Assembly (NCBI RefSeq): GCF_022965755.1
Contig: NZ_CP095187.1
Coordinates: 2,108,001-2,172,000, forward strand
DNA length: 64,000 nt
Direction of reading: 5' to 3'
Origin: Pseudoxanthomonas sp. F37
GTDB lineage: Bacteria > Pseudomonadota > Gammaproteobacteria > Xanthomonadales > Xanthomonadaceae
Part shown: in pieces, positions 56,615-64,000 of the stretch
How the letters are laid out: every line of letters begins with the position of its first letter
Numbering within the stretch: the stretch's first letter is position 1
Made by a program: the position numbers and the translations under genes
The notes under the pieces: generated by a model
What the model saw: only the letters and a program-made list of their open reading frames with translations
What the model was told of the DNA's origin: nothing
The model's database searches: none

Positions 56615-57985
56615 GTGGGCGCTGACGTTCCGCGACACATCACCATCATCGGGGCCGGCCTGGCCGGCGCGCTGCTGGCCACGCTGATGGCGCGTGCGGG
56701 CTGGCGTGTCGACGTGCACGAGAAGCGCGGCGATCCGCGCGTGAAGGGCTACGAGGGCGGCCGCTCCATCAACCTCGCCCTGGCCGAACGTGGCCGCCAT
56801 GCGCTGCGCATGGCCGATGCCGACACCGCCGTGATGCGCCAGGCGGTGATGATGCGCGGACGCATGGTGCACGCGCTGGACGGCCGCCAGCAGCTGCAAC
56901 GCTATGGACGCGACGATTCCGAGGTGATCTGGTCCATCCACCGTGGCGACCTGAACATCACCCTGCTGGACCTGGCCGAACAGGCCGGCGCCCGGCTGCA
57001 TTTCCACCACCGGCTGGAAGGCGTCGATTTCGATGCCCACATCGCGCGCTTCGTGGATGACCGCGACAGCCGCCGCATCGAGTCCGCTTTCTCCGCCCTG
57101 GTCGGTGCCGATGGCGCGGGCTCGTCGCTGCGCGCCGCGATGCAGGCGCGGGAGGACCTGGGCGAGCGGACCGAGTTCCTCGACCACGCCTACAAGGAAC
57201 TGGAGATTCCGCCCGCGGCCGATGGCGGGTTCATCATGGAACCCCATGCGCTGCACATCTGGCCGCGCGGCCACTACATGTGCATCGCCCTTCCCAACGA
57301 CGAACGCACGTTCACCGTCACTCTCTTCCTGCCCAACGACGGCGACCCCAGCTTCGCCAGCGTGCGAACCGGGGCTCAGGCGAAGGCGCTGTTCCTGCGC
57401 GACTTCCCCGACGCCGTTCCGCTGATCCCGGCACTGGAACAGGACTGGGAGGCCAATCCCGTCGGCCTGCTTGCCACCCTCTACCTGGACCGCTGGCACC
57501 TGGGCGGCCAGGCCGTGCTGCTGGGGGACGCGGCCCACGCGATGGTGCCCTTCCACGGCCAGGGCATGAACTGTGCGTTCGAGGACTGCGTGGCCCTGGC
57601 GCGCCACCTGCAGGCCAACGACGACCTGGCCACCGCCTTCGCCGCGTTCGAAACCCAGCGCAAGCCCGATGCGCTGGCCATCCAGCAGATGGCGCTGGAG
57701 AACTACGTCGAGATGCGCGACAAGGTGGACGACCGGGGTTTCCTGCTGCAGCGCGAGCTGGAACTGGCCCTGCAGCAGCGCCATCCCGGCCGCTTCGTGC
57801 CCCACTACACGATGGTCAGTTTCATGCGCATTCCGTACTCGCTCGCCCGGCACCGCAGCGAACTGCAGCGCGACCTGCTGGTCCGCCACACGCGCGGGCG
57901 CGATACGCTGGACGGGCTGGACTGGGCCGCGGTGGACGCCGATGTCGTGGCCACGCTGGCCCCGCTGGAAGACAGCGCGGGATGA
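56615..57985 (+). CDS. kmo: kynurenine 3-monooxygenase
   Basis: A 456-residue FAD-dependent aromatic hydroxylase that converts kynurenine to 3-hydroxykynurenine with NADPH and O2. Visible: the FAD loop IIGAGLAGALLA (10-21), KRGDPRVKGYEGGRSINLAL, and GDAAHAMVPFHGQGMNCAFEDC; the C-terminal part is helical, which in related enzymes touches the substrate. Start GTG 56615 has CGGAGG eight bases before it. It is the last clear pathway gene of the cluster; tryptophan dioxygenase and formamidase are not in this window. Confidence 0.95.
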   Translation: MGADVPRHITIIGAGLAGALLATLMARAGWRVDVHEKRGDPRVKGYEGGRSINLALAERGRHALRMADADTAVMRQAVMMRGRMVHALDGRQQLQRYGRDDSEVIWSIHRGDLNITLLDLAEQAGARLHFHHRLEGVDFDAHIARFVDDRDSRRIESAFSALVGADGAGSSLRAAMQAREDLGERTEFLDHAYKELEIPPAADGGFIMEPHALHIWPRGHYMCIALPNDERTFTVTLFLPNDGDPSFASVRTGAQAKALFLRDFPDAVPLIPALEQDWEANPVGLLATLYLDRWHLGGQAVLLGDAAHAMVPFHGQGMNCAFEDCVALARHLQANDDLATAFAAFETQRKPDALAIQQMALENYVEMRDKVDDRGFLLQRELELALQQRHPGRFVPHYTMVSFMRIPYSLARHRSELQRDLLVRHTRGRDTLDGLDWAAVDADVVATLAPLEDSAG

Positions 57986-58074
57986 GTACGGGCATCACCG
58001 CCGTCGGCAGCCGCGCGTTCTCCGCGGCGCTCGCCGGTCCGGCGACGCCTCGCCCCCTGGCAACGCAGCATTGA
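57982..58074 (+). CDS. possible 30-residue ORF overlapping the kmo stop
   Basis: ATGA overlap with kmo opens a frame for MSTGITAVGSRAFSAALAGP plus ten residues. It ends 13 bases before sbcB. Coupled translation is possible but the peptide has no motif and the frame could be chance. Confidence 0.2.
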   Translation: MSTGITAVGSRAFSAALAGPATPRPLATQH

Positions 58075-58087
58075 AGGCAGGCCCGCG

Positions 58088-59527
58088 ATGGCTGGAAGCT
58101 TCCTGTTCTACGACCTGGAGACCTTCGGCGCCGATCCGCGCCGCAGCCGCATCGCCCAGTTCGCCGCGGTGCGCACCACACCGGCGCTGGAGGTGGTGGA
58201 AGAGCCGCTCAGCTTCTTCGTGCAGCCGGCGGACGACCTGCTGCCCTCGCCCATCGCCACCCTGATCACCGGCATCACCCCCCAGCGGGCGCTGCACGAA
58301 GGCGTGAACGAAGCCGAGGCGTTCGCGCGCATCGCCGACGAGATGGGCCGCCCCGAGACCTGCACCCTCGGCTACAACAGCCTGCGCTTCGACGACGAAT
58401 TCGTCCGTCATGGCCTGTTCCGCAACTTCCACGAACCCTACGAACGCGAATGGCGCGGCGGCAACTCGCGTTGGGACCTGCTGGACGTGATGCGGCTGAT
58501 GCATGCGCTGCGGCCCGAAGGGATCGTCTGGCCCCGGCGGGAGGATGGCGCCACCTCGTTCAGGCTCGAACACCTGGCGCTGGCCAACCACGTCCGCGAC
58601 GGCGACGCGCACGAAGCGCTGTCGGACGTGTTGGCCACCATCGGTCTGGCCCGGCTGATGCGCCAGGCGCAGCCGCGCCTGTGGGACTACGCGCTGCAGC
58701 TGCGCGACAAGCGCTTTGCCGCGCGCCTGCTGGACACCACCGCCATGCTGCCGGTGCTGCATGTGTCGCAGCGTTACCCCGCCAGCCGGCGGTGCGCGGC
58801 GCCGGTGCTGCCCCTGGCGCGCCACCCGCGCATCGACAATCGCGTGGTGGTGTTCGACCTGGACAGCGATCCGGCGCCGCTGCTGGCGATGGCGCCGTCC
58901 GACATCGCCGACCGGCTGTATACCCCGGCGGCCGACCTGCCGGAAGGCGAGCAGCGCGTGCCGCTCAAGGAAGTGCACCTGAACCGTTCGCCTGCCCTGG
59001 TGGCGTGGTCGCACCTGCGACCGGCGGACATGGACCGGCTGGGCATCGATCCGGCGCGCTGCGAGCGCCACGCCGCGACGCTGCGCCAGGCCGGCCCCGC
59101 CCTGGCGGAAAAGGTGCGCCAGGTGTTCGCGGGCGAGCGCATCAGCGCCCCGGGGGATGTCGATGGCTCGTTGTACGACGGCTTCCTGGGCGATGCGGAC
59201 AAGCGGCGCTTCACCGACGTGCGCAGCACGCCGCCCGCGCTGCTCGGCCAGCGCGATTTCGGCTTTCGCGATGCGCGCCTGCCGGAGTTGCTGTTCCGGT
59301 ACCGGGCACGCAACTGGCCCGGCACGCTGTCGGCAGGCGAGCGCGAACGCTGGGACGCCTATCGTCGCGCCCGCCTCGCGCCGGGCAGCAGCCTGTCGGA
59401 ATACAGCTTCGAGAGCTTCGATGCCGAACTGGCGGCCTTGCGCGACGTCCATGGCGCCGACGCCGCGCGGCTGGCCCTGCTGGACAAGCTGCAGCAGTGG
59501 CGCCACGCACTGGAAGCGGGGCTGTAG
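58088..59527 (+). CDS. sbcB: exodeoxyribonuclease I
   Basis: A 479-residue 3'-5' single-strand DNA exonuclease of recombination and mismatch repair. The DEDDh residues are visible: Asp and Glu in YDLETFG, Asp in SLRFDDEFVRH, and His/Asp in AHEALSDVLAT; the SH3-like and C-terminal regions (LVAWSHLRPADMDRLGID, LPELLFRYRARNWPGTL) follow. Full length for the family. It lies 13 bases after the small ORF past kmo. Confidence 0.95.
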   Translation: MAGSFLFYDLETFGADPRRSRIAQFAAVRTTPALEVVEEPLSFFVQPADDLLPSPIATLITGITPQRALHEGVNEAEAFARIADEMGRPETCTLGYNSLRFDDEFVRHGLFRNFHEPYEREWRGGNSRWDLLDVMRLMHALRPEGIVWPRREDGATSFRLEHLALANHVRDGDAHEALSDVLATIGLARLMRQAQPRLWDYALQLRDKRFAARLLDTTAMLPVLHVSQRYPASRRCAAPVLPLARHPRIDNRVVVFDLDSDPAPLLAMAPSDIADRLYTPAADLPEGEQRVPLKEVHLNRSPALVAWSHLRPADMDRLGIDPARCERHAATLRQAGPALAEKVRQVFAGERISAPGDVDGSLYDGFLGDADKRRFTDVRSTPPALLGQRDFGFRDARLPELLFRYRARNWPGTLSAGERERWDAYRRARLAPGSSLSEYSFESFDAELAALRDVHGADAARLALLDKLQQWRHALEAGL

Positions 59528-59584
59528 CGCGCCTCGAGGGCAGTCTTGTCGGTCATTTGACGCCGGCCTGACTACAATCGGCGC

Positions 59585-60271
59585 ATGGCCACCTACTTTT
59601 CCGATGCCAGCTTCAAGTTCCTGCGCGGACTGGCCCGCCACAACGACAAGACCTGGTTCAACGCCCACAGGACACAGTACGAAGACCACGTACGCCAGCC
59701 CTTCCTGCGCCTGCTGACCGACCTGCAGCCCGACCTGGCCGCGGTCAGCCTGCATTTCCGCTCCGACCCCAGGACAGTCGGCGGTTCGCTGTTCCGCATC
59801 CATCGCGATGCGCGTTTCTCCAACGACAAGTCGCCGTACAAATCCTGGCAGGGCGCGCGCCTGTTCCATGAGCGCCACAAGCAGGTGCCCGCGCCCTCCT
59901 TCTACCTGCACCTGCAGCCGAGCGAATGCTTCGTGGGCGCCGGCCTGTGGCATCCGGAACCGGATACCCAGCGCCGTGTGCGGCAGTTCATCCTGGACAA
60001 TCCCGGCAACTGGGAGAAGGCCGCGCACGCTCCCGCGCTCCGGCGCCGCTTCGAGTTCGAGGAAAGCGAGAAACTGGTGCGTCCGCCGAGAGGCTTTCCT
60101 GCCGACTTCGCGTTCATCGAGGACCTGAAACACCGCAACTTCGTGTTCTGGCGTGCCCTCGACGATGCGACCATGACCGGTCCGCGCCTGCGCCAGACCG
60201 TGGCGGGCGACCTGAAGGCGCTGGGGCCATTCGTCGACTACCTGTGCGCCGCACTGGACCTGGAATTCTGA
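59585..60271 (+). CDS. DUF2461 (TIGR02453) family protein
   Basis: A 228-residue DUF2461 protein, function unknown, cytoplasmic. Family blocks: FKFLRGLARHNDKTWFNAHR, LFRIHRDARFSNDKSPYK, FYLHLQPSECFVGAGLWHPEP and the RPPRGFPADF region. A TACAAT -10-like box lies about 15 bases before the ATG, so it may have its own promoter. The next gene follows after 16 bases. Confidence 0.88.
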   Translation: MATYFSDASFKFLRGLARHNDKTWFNAHRTQYEDHVRQPFLRLLTDLQPDLAAVSLHFRSDPRTVGGSLFRIHRDARFSNDKSPYKSWQGARLFHERHKQVPAPSFYLHLQPSECFVGAGLWHPEPDTQRRVRQFILDNPGNWEKAAHAPALRRRFEFEESEKLVRPPRGFPADFAFIEDLKHRNFVFWRALDDATMTGPRLRQTVAGDLKALGPFVDYLCAALDLEF

Positions 60272-60287
60272 GCCTGAGGCCCCGCCC

Positions 60288-60830
60288 ATGAAGAAGCCGC
60301 TCCTGATCGGATGGCTGCTCGCCGCGATCATCGGCGTGGCCGCTTACGTCGCCGCGGGGCCGTACCTGGCCATCCATGGCATCCGCACGGCCTTGGCCGA
60401 ACAGGACACGGGCCGGCTGCAGAAGCACGTGGACTTCCCGGCGTTGCGCGTCAACCTGCGTGCGCAGGTGGAGGACGCGCTGGCCCGTCGCGCGGGCGCC
60501 GACGTCGCATCCAACCTGTTCGGCGCCGCGGCCCTGTCGATCGCCAACAGCCTGCTCGGCCGCGGCGTGGACACCCTGGTCACGCCGATGGGCATCGCCG
60601 CGATCCTGGAAGGCCGCGCGACCTGGAAGCGCGCCGTCGGCGAGACGGTGGGCGGCGATACCTACGCCCCTGCGGTCCCGGCCGATCCGCTGAAGCAGGC
60701 CACGCACCGGTACGAATCGCCGTCGCGCTTCACGGCCACCATCCGCGATGCCGAGGGAGAGCCCGTGGTGTTCGTCTTCACCCGCCAGGGCCTGCGCTGG
60801 CGGCTCACCGACATCCGCCTGCCGCTCTGA
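60288..60830 (+). CDS. DUF2939 family membrane-anchored protein
   Basis: A 180-residue protein with one N-terminal membrane helix (LLIGWLLAAIIGVAAYVAAGPYLAI, about 5-29) and a periplasmic DUF2939 domain (GIRTALAEQDTGRLQKHVDFPALRVNLRAQ). The end EPVVFVFTRQGLRWRLTDIRLPL is typical. The function is unknown. It probably shares a transcript with the DUF2461 gene. Confidence 0.82.
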   Translation: MKKPLLIGWLLAAIIGVAAYVAAGPYLAIHGIRTALAEQDTGRLQKHVDFPALRVNLRAQVEDALARRAGADVASNLFGAAALSIANSLLGRGVDTLVTPMGIAAILEGRATWKRAVGETVGGDTYAPAVPADPLKQATHRYESPSRFTATIRDAEGEPVVFVFTRQGLRWRLTDIRLPL

Positions 60831-60935
60831 GGCGACCTCGGACGCGGCCGCGCATCTGGTAAGCCGCGCACGACACACGCCGTCAGTCCATCGTACTGGC
60901 GCGTTGCGACGCGTTTGACGCTTGCGCACTCGTGG

Positions 60936-61874
60936 TCAGTCGAGGCGCGGGTTCGCGACGCCGTGGGGTACGTGGCCCGCCGCCACATGCTGGCGGGCGC
61001 TGTCGATGTTGTGCTGGGAATCGTCGAAGAAGATGTCAGCGCCGAAGGCCTCCAGGAACGGCCCCTTGTGGCGGCCACCGAGGAACAACGCCTCATCCAG
61101 CCGCACGCCCCACTCGCGCAGCGTGCGGATCACGCGCTCGTGCGCCGGCGCGGACCGCGCGGTGACCAGGGCCGTGCGTATCGGCGAGCGTTCATCGGCC
61201 GGGAACACCTGCTGCAACTGGTGCAGGGCGGACAGGAAGTTGCGGAAAGGCCCGCCCGACAGGGCCTCGCGCGCGCGCGCCTGCTCGTGCTTGCCGAACG
61301 CCTCCACGCCCTGCTCGCGCGAGATGCGTTCGCTCTCGTCGCCGAAGATCACCGCATCGCCGTCGAAGGCGATGCGCAGCTGGTGCTCGTGGCGCTGCCG
61401 CTGCGGCGCGCTGGCGGGCAGGATGGTCGCCGCCGCGATGCCGTGTTCCAGCGAGCGGCGCACCGATTCCGGATTCGCCGACAGGAACAGGTCGGTACCG
61501 AACGGTTTCACGTAGGGCCAGGTGGGTTCGCCGGCGGTGAACGTGGCGCGCACGATGCCCAGCCCGTAATGCTGGATGGAATTGAAGATGCGCAGCCCGG
61601 TGTCGGCCGAGTTGCGCGACAGCAGGATCACCTCGACCCGCGGCGTATCCGGCGGCGCCCCGGCATTGAGAGCCAGCAGTTTGCGCACCACCGGGAACGC
61701 GATGCCGGGCGCCAGCACGTCGTCCTCGTGCGTGCGCTGGTAGTCGCTGTAGGCCTGCACGCCCTCGCGCTCGTACAGGGCGTGGCTCTCTTCCAGGTCG
61801 AACAGCGCACGCGAGGTGACGGCGACGGTAAGCAGGCGGGGGGTGTTGTCGGCCATGCGCACAGTATCCGTCAT
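60936..61874 (-). CDS. cytosolic 5'-nucleotidase 1 family protein
   Basis: A 312-residue protein of the 5'-nucleotidase (NT5C1-like) HAD family, which in eukaryotes removes phosphate from AMP. Blocks: LLTVAVTSRALFDLEESHALYEREG, FPVVRKLLALN, VILLSRNSADTGLRIFNSIQHYGL, RIAFDGDAVIFGDESE and LFLGGRHKGPFLEAFGADIFFDDS. The first HAD aspartate is in LFDLEES. The ATG at 61856 (six codons inward) is equally possible, as neither has a good ribosome binding site. It is convergent with the DUF2939 gene. Confidence 0.85.
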   Translation of the reverse strand: MTDTVRMADNTPRLLTVAVTSRALFDLEESHALYEREGVQAYSDYQRTHEDDVLAPGIAFPVVRKLLALNAGAPPDTPRVEVILLSRNSADTGLRIFNSIQHYGLGIVRATFTAGEPTWPYVKPFGTDLFLSANPESVRRSLEHGIAAATILPASAPQRQRHEHQLRIAFDGDAVIFGDESERISREQGVEAFGKHEQARAREALSGGPFRNFLSALHQLQQVFPADERSPIRTALVTARSAPAHERVIRTLREWGVRLDEALFLGGRHKGPFLEAFGADIFFDDSQHNIDSARQHVAAGHVPHGVANPRLD

Positions 61875-61895
61875 CCGCGCGCACGGCGTGAGACG

Positions 61896-62387
61896 CTAAC
61901 TGCCCGGCGCGGCCGTGACGCGCAGCTGGGCCGGCGGGCCGCGCCGGTTGTCGGGCGTGACGGCGCGCACTTCCACCACCAGGTCGATGGCGCTCTGCTG
62001 TGCGGGCGGCCCGTCCTGCCAGAGGAAGACGAACTCGCTGCGCCGCCCGTCCACGCGACCGGTCACCGGGGCCTTCGGGAAGATGGACAACCGGTCCTCG
62101 CCACCTACCACGCGGAACTCGAAGCCCAGGTCGCGTAGTTTGTAGTCCGTGCCCCGCGGCCACTCCACGCTCACCGTCAGCAGGCCGCTGGCGTCGCAGG
62201 ACGCGCGGCCATCGATGCCGCGCGTCAGGCTGACCATCTGGAGCGCCGGCGCGCGCAAGGCATCGCCCGCCTCCGCCGAGGGACCGGCTGCGACGGCGAA
62301 CGGCGCGGTGCCGGTGGACAGGTTGCAGGCCGCGGCATCGGCCGCGAAAAGACAGGCGAAGATCGCCAGCGTGCATTTCAACTGCAT
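61896..62387 (-). CDS. secreted protein of unknown function
   Basis: A 163-residue exported protein: signal peptide MQLKCTLAIFACLFAADAAA, then a mature part starting at Cys21 with a second Cys near 64, which could form a disulfide. The rest looks beta-rich (LLTVSVEWPRGTDYKLRDLGFEFRV, RSEFVFLWQDGPPAQQSAIDLVVEVRAV), like an immunoglobulin-like sandwich. No family recognised. A GGGAGGGG stretch lies before ATG 62387. It precedes the nucleotidase gene by 21 bases and may be co-transcribed. Confidence 0.75.
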   Translation of the reverse strand: MQLKCTLAIFACLFAADAAACNLSTGTAPFAVAAGPSAEAGDALRAPALQMVSLTRGIDGRASCDASGLLTVSVEWPRGTDYKLRDLGFEFRVVGGEDRLSIFPKAPVTGRVDGRRSEFVFLWQDGPPAQQSAIDLVVEVRAVTPDNRRGPPAQLRVTAAPGS

Positions 62388-62506
62388 CGGGACCCCTCCC
62401 CGGGTGGATGCGAACCGAACCGCTACGCGGCGCTGGATAACATGCGCATGCAGGGGCGGCAAGCCGCAGTGCGGCGGAATCGCGCTGTCCCTGGAGACAT
62501 TGCGAC

Positions 62507-63274
62507 TCAGGTCATGAACTGCTCGCTGAGGATGCGCTCTTCGAGGTTGTGCTCGCGGTCGAACAACAGGGTGACCATGCGGTCGCGCGATTCGCGGATG
62601 GTCACTTCCACCACGTCGCGCACCTCGTGCGAATCGGCCGTGGCGCTGACCGGGCGCTTGTAGGGGTCCAGCACGCGGAAACGCACTTCGGTGTCGGCCT
62701 TCAGGATGGCACCGCGCCAGCGACGCGGACGGAACGGGGCGATCGGCGTCAGCGCGATGGTGTTGGAGCCCAGCGGGAGGATCGGCCCATGGGCGGAGAA
62801 GTTGTATGCGGTGCTGCCGGCCGGCGTTGCCGTCAGCACGCCATCGCAGATCAGTTCGTCCAGCCGGGTCTCGCCGTTGAGGTCGATCCGGATATGCGCC
62901 GCCTGCCGGGTCTGGCGCAGCAGCGATACTTCGTTGTACGCCAGCGACGAGATCGATGTGCCCGATTCGGTCATCGCCATCATTTCCAGCGGACGCAGCT
63001 TGGCGGGCTCGGCCGCGGCGAGGCGCTCGACCAGCCCGTCGGGCCGGTACTGGTTCATCAGGAAACCGACGGTACCCAGCTTCATTCCGAACACCGGCCT
63101 GCCCAGCGCGCCATGCCGGTGCAGCGTCTGCAGCATGAAGCCGTCGCCGCCCAGCGCGCACAGTACGTCGGCCTGATCGGGCGCATGCGCGCCATGCTCG
63201 GCCTGCAGCGAGACCAATGCCTGCTGGGCTTCCGGCGTGGGGCTGGCGAGGAAGGCGATGCGGGGTGTGGACAT
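62507..63274 (-). CDS. nadK: NAD kinase
   Basis: A 255-residue NAD kinase making NADP. The GGDG motif is at residues 42-45 ([10 protein letters not shown]), followed by [12 protein letters not shown], the NE motif in [10 protein letters not shown], and [17 protein letters not shown]. It is of the short type, lacking the N-terminal extension of E. coli NadK. ATG 63274 has GGAG eight bases before it, better than 63286. It lies downstream of the glutamate dehydrogenase gene, separated by a terminator. Confidence 0.93.
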   Translation of the reverse strand: MSTPRIAFLASPTPEAQQALVSLQAEHGAHAPDQADVLCALGGDGFMLQTLHRHGALGRPVFGMKLGTVGFLMNQYRPDGLVERLAAAEPAKLRPLEMMAMTESGTSISSLAYNEVSLLRQTRQAAHIRIDLNGETRLDELICDGVLTATPAGSTAYNFSAHGPILPLGSNTIALTPIAPFRPRRWRGAILKADTEVRFRVLDPYKRPVSATADSHEVRDVVEVTIRESRDRMVTLLFDREHNLEERILSEQFMT

Positions 63275-63384
63275 CCGTGGCTCCATCGTCGGGCCTGCAC
63301 AGCGTACAGAAAAAAACGCCGGCAGCGCCTTCTGACGCCGCGCAGCATCGGCCCATGGGGTGGCCGCCAGCGAGGGCGGCCACG

Positions 63385-63409
63385 AAAAAGGCGGCCCGAA
63401 GGCCGCCTT
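63385..63409 (-). terminator. intrinsic terminator of the glutamate dehydrogenase gene
   Basis: On the minus strand AAGGCGGCC and GGCCGCCTT form a 9-base stem with a TTCG loop, followed by TTTTTCG (the last bases of the stem included). It lies 24 bases after the stop. Confidence 0.88.
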
Positions 63410-63432
63410 GTTTCACCGCCGCTGGACGGCAC

Positions 63433-64000
63433 TCAGGCCTGCGACGCCAGCTGGCCGAGTCGCTGCACCGCCACCGACGCGGTCGGGTAGTCCAGCGTCT
63501 TCTGCGCCGCCAGCTCGTTGAGCATGTTCAGCGTGAAGCGCAGGCCCGCGTCGTCGCGGCCCAGCCAGGCCCTGACCCTGGCGTCCGCATTGCCGCCCGG
63601 CAGCGACAGCACCTGGTTGGTCAGGGTGCGCTGGTGGGCGGCGAGTTCGTCGCGCAGCACGCCACGCGCCACCGCATGCCAGCGGCCGTCGACCTTGAGG
63701 GCTTCGATCTGATCCTGCAGCCAGGGCAGGTGCAGGGCCTCGCCCAGGCGGTAGTGGACCTTGGACACCTCGACCGGCTTGAGCTTGCGCGCGCGCGCCA
63801 GCTCGATGATGTCGCAGGACGGCTCCAGGTACGGCAGTGCGGCGATCTGGCCGGCCAGCGCGGCCGGCAGGCCCTTGTCCTTCCAGCCCTGCAGGCTGGC
63901 GTTGTACGCCGGGCGCAGCGAATCCGGCAGCACGCCGTCGGCCGCCCGGATCTCGTTGAAGCCGTCGTGGTAGCGCTCCACCGCGGTGGCGATGGCCGGG
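63433..64000 (-). CDS. NAD-specific glutamate dehydrogenase, C-terminal end (partial)
   Basis: The window ends inside this gene; the visible 189 codons are its 3' end. The sequence (HYRLGEALHLPWLQDQIEALKVDGRWHAVARGVLRDELAAHQRTLT, then LNMLNELAAQKTLDYPTASVAVQRLGQL) matches my memory of the C-terminal helical domain of the large (about 1600-residue) NAD-dependent glutamate dehydrogenases of Proteobacteria, which deaminate glutamate to 2-oxoglutarate. The catalytic domain lies outside. The frame has no start in the window: the first in-frame start-like codon (GTG 63981) is internal. Confidence 0.75.
   Translation of the reverse strand, partial: PAIATAVERYHDGFNEIRAADGVLPDSLRPAYNASLQGWKDKGLPAALAGQIAALPYLEPSCDIIELARARKLKPVEVSKVHYRLGEALHLPWLQDQIEALKVDGRWHAVARGVLRDELAAHQRTLTNQVLSLPGGNADARVRAWLGRDDAGLRFTLNMLNELAAQKTLDYPTASVAVQRLGQLASQA

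Overview
The window is a high-GC chromosomal segment of a gammaproteobacterium of the Xanthomonadaceae (Pseudoxanthomonas, Xanthomonas, Stenotrophomonas or Luteimonas type). This rests on gene neighbourhoods (dapB-carA, hrcA-grpE-dnaK-dnaJ, recN, fur/bamE, ratA-rnfH/smpB-ssrA, rpsF-rpsR-rplI-dnaB-alr), on protein sequences that read like xanthomonad orthologues, and on dispersed TGTAGGAGCG-type palindromes. I ran no database search; the assignment is from memory of these families.

Layout. Positions 1-7.4 kb (minus strand): S9 peptidase, carA, dapB, a GAF-EAL c-di-GMP phosphodiesterase, a MOSC protein translationally coupled to prephenate dehydrogenase. 7.4-12.3 kb: the heat-shock cluster dnaJ, dnaK, grpE, hrcA (minus), with a clear sigma-32-like promoter before dnaK and an intrinsic terminator after dnaJ. 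12.4-16.9 kb: recN, fur, bamE, rnfH, ratA, smpB and the tmRNA gene ssrA with promoter and terminator. 17.2-18.5 kb: a lone, lower-GC gene just past ssrA encoding two zinc ribbons and a C-terminal HEPN-like RHVYEH motif, a possible defence or RNA-targeting protein. 19.0-23.0 kb: a tight four-gene operon, DUF3348, a MotA/TolQ/ZorA-like membrane protein with a very long helical tail (DUF802), a MotB/ZorB-like OmpA protein, and DUF2894, which looks like an uncharacterised proton-driven envelope machine. 23.3-26.8 kb: divergent exo-N-acetylmuramidase (NamZ type) and a MurQ/GCKR-like SIS protein, together a muropeptide-sugar catabolism pair. 26.9-40.6 kb: housekeeping genes (tex, an OmpA lipoprotein, a wax-ester/diacylglycerol acyltransferase, photolyase, alr, a large beta-propeller sensor kinase, dnaB, the rplI-rpsR-rpsF operon).

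41.0-45.9 kb is an accessory segment of visibly lower GC: an OprB-type porin and a CocE-type hydrolase facing a divergent TetR regulator, with a short integrase-like remnant at its right edge. 46.0-49.1 kb: an A-type Fe-S carrier, asnS, two small overlapping genes of unknown function and a PaiB-like FMN protein.

49.1-58.0 kb is a kynurenine-branch tryptophan catabolic cluster: an SDR protein lacking the YxxxK pair, 2-aminomuconate semialdehyde dehydrogenase, carbonic anhydrase, a RidA-type deaminase, 3-hydroxyanthranilate dioxygenase, ACMS decarboxylase, kynureninase and kynurenine 3-monooxygenase. Placed inside it is a wHTH-nucleotidyltransferase/HEPN gene pair with two operator-like palindromes over its start, resembling a MNT-HEPN (type VII) toxin-antitoxin module. 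58.1-64.0 kb: exonuclease I, DUF2461, DUF2939, a 5'-nucleotidase, a secreted unknown protein, NAD kinase and the 3' end of an NAD-dependent glutamate dehydrogenase that runs off the window.

Many start codons were moved inward from the longest open frame using Shine-Dalgarno spacing, signal peptides and remembered family N-termini.
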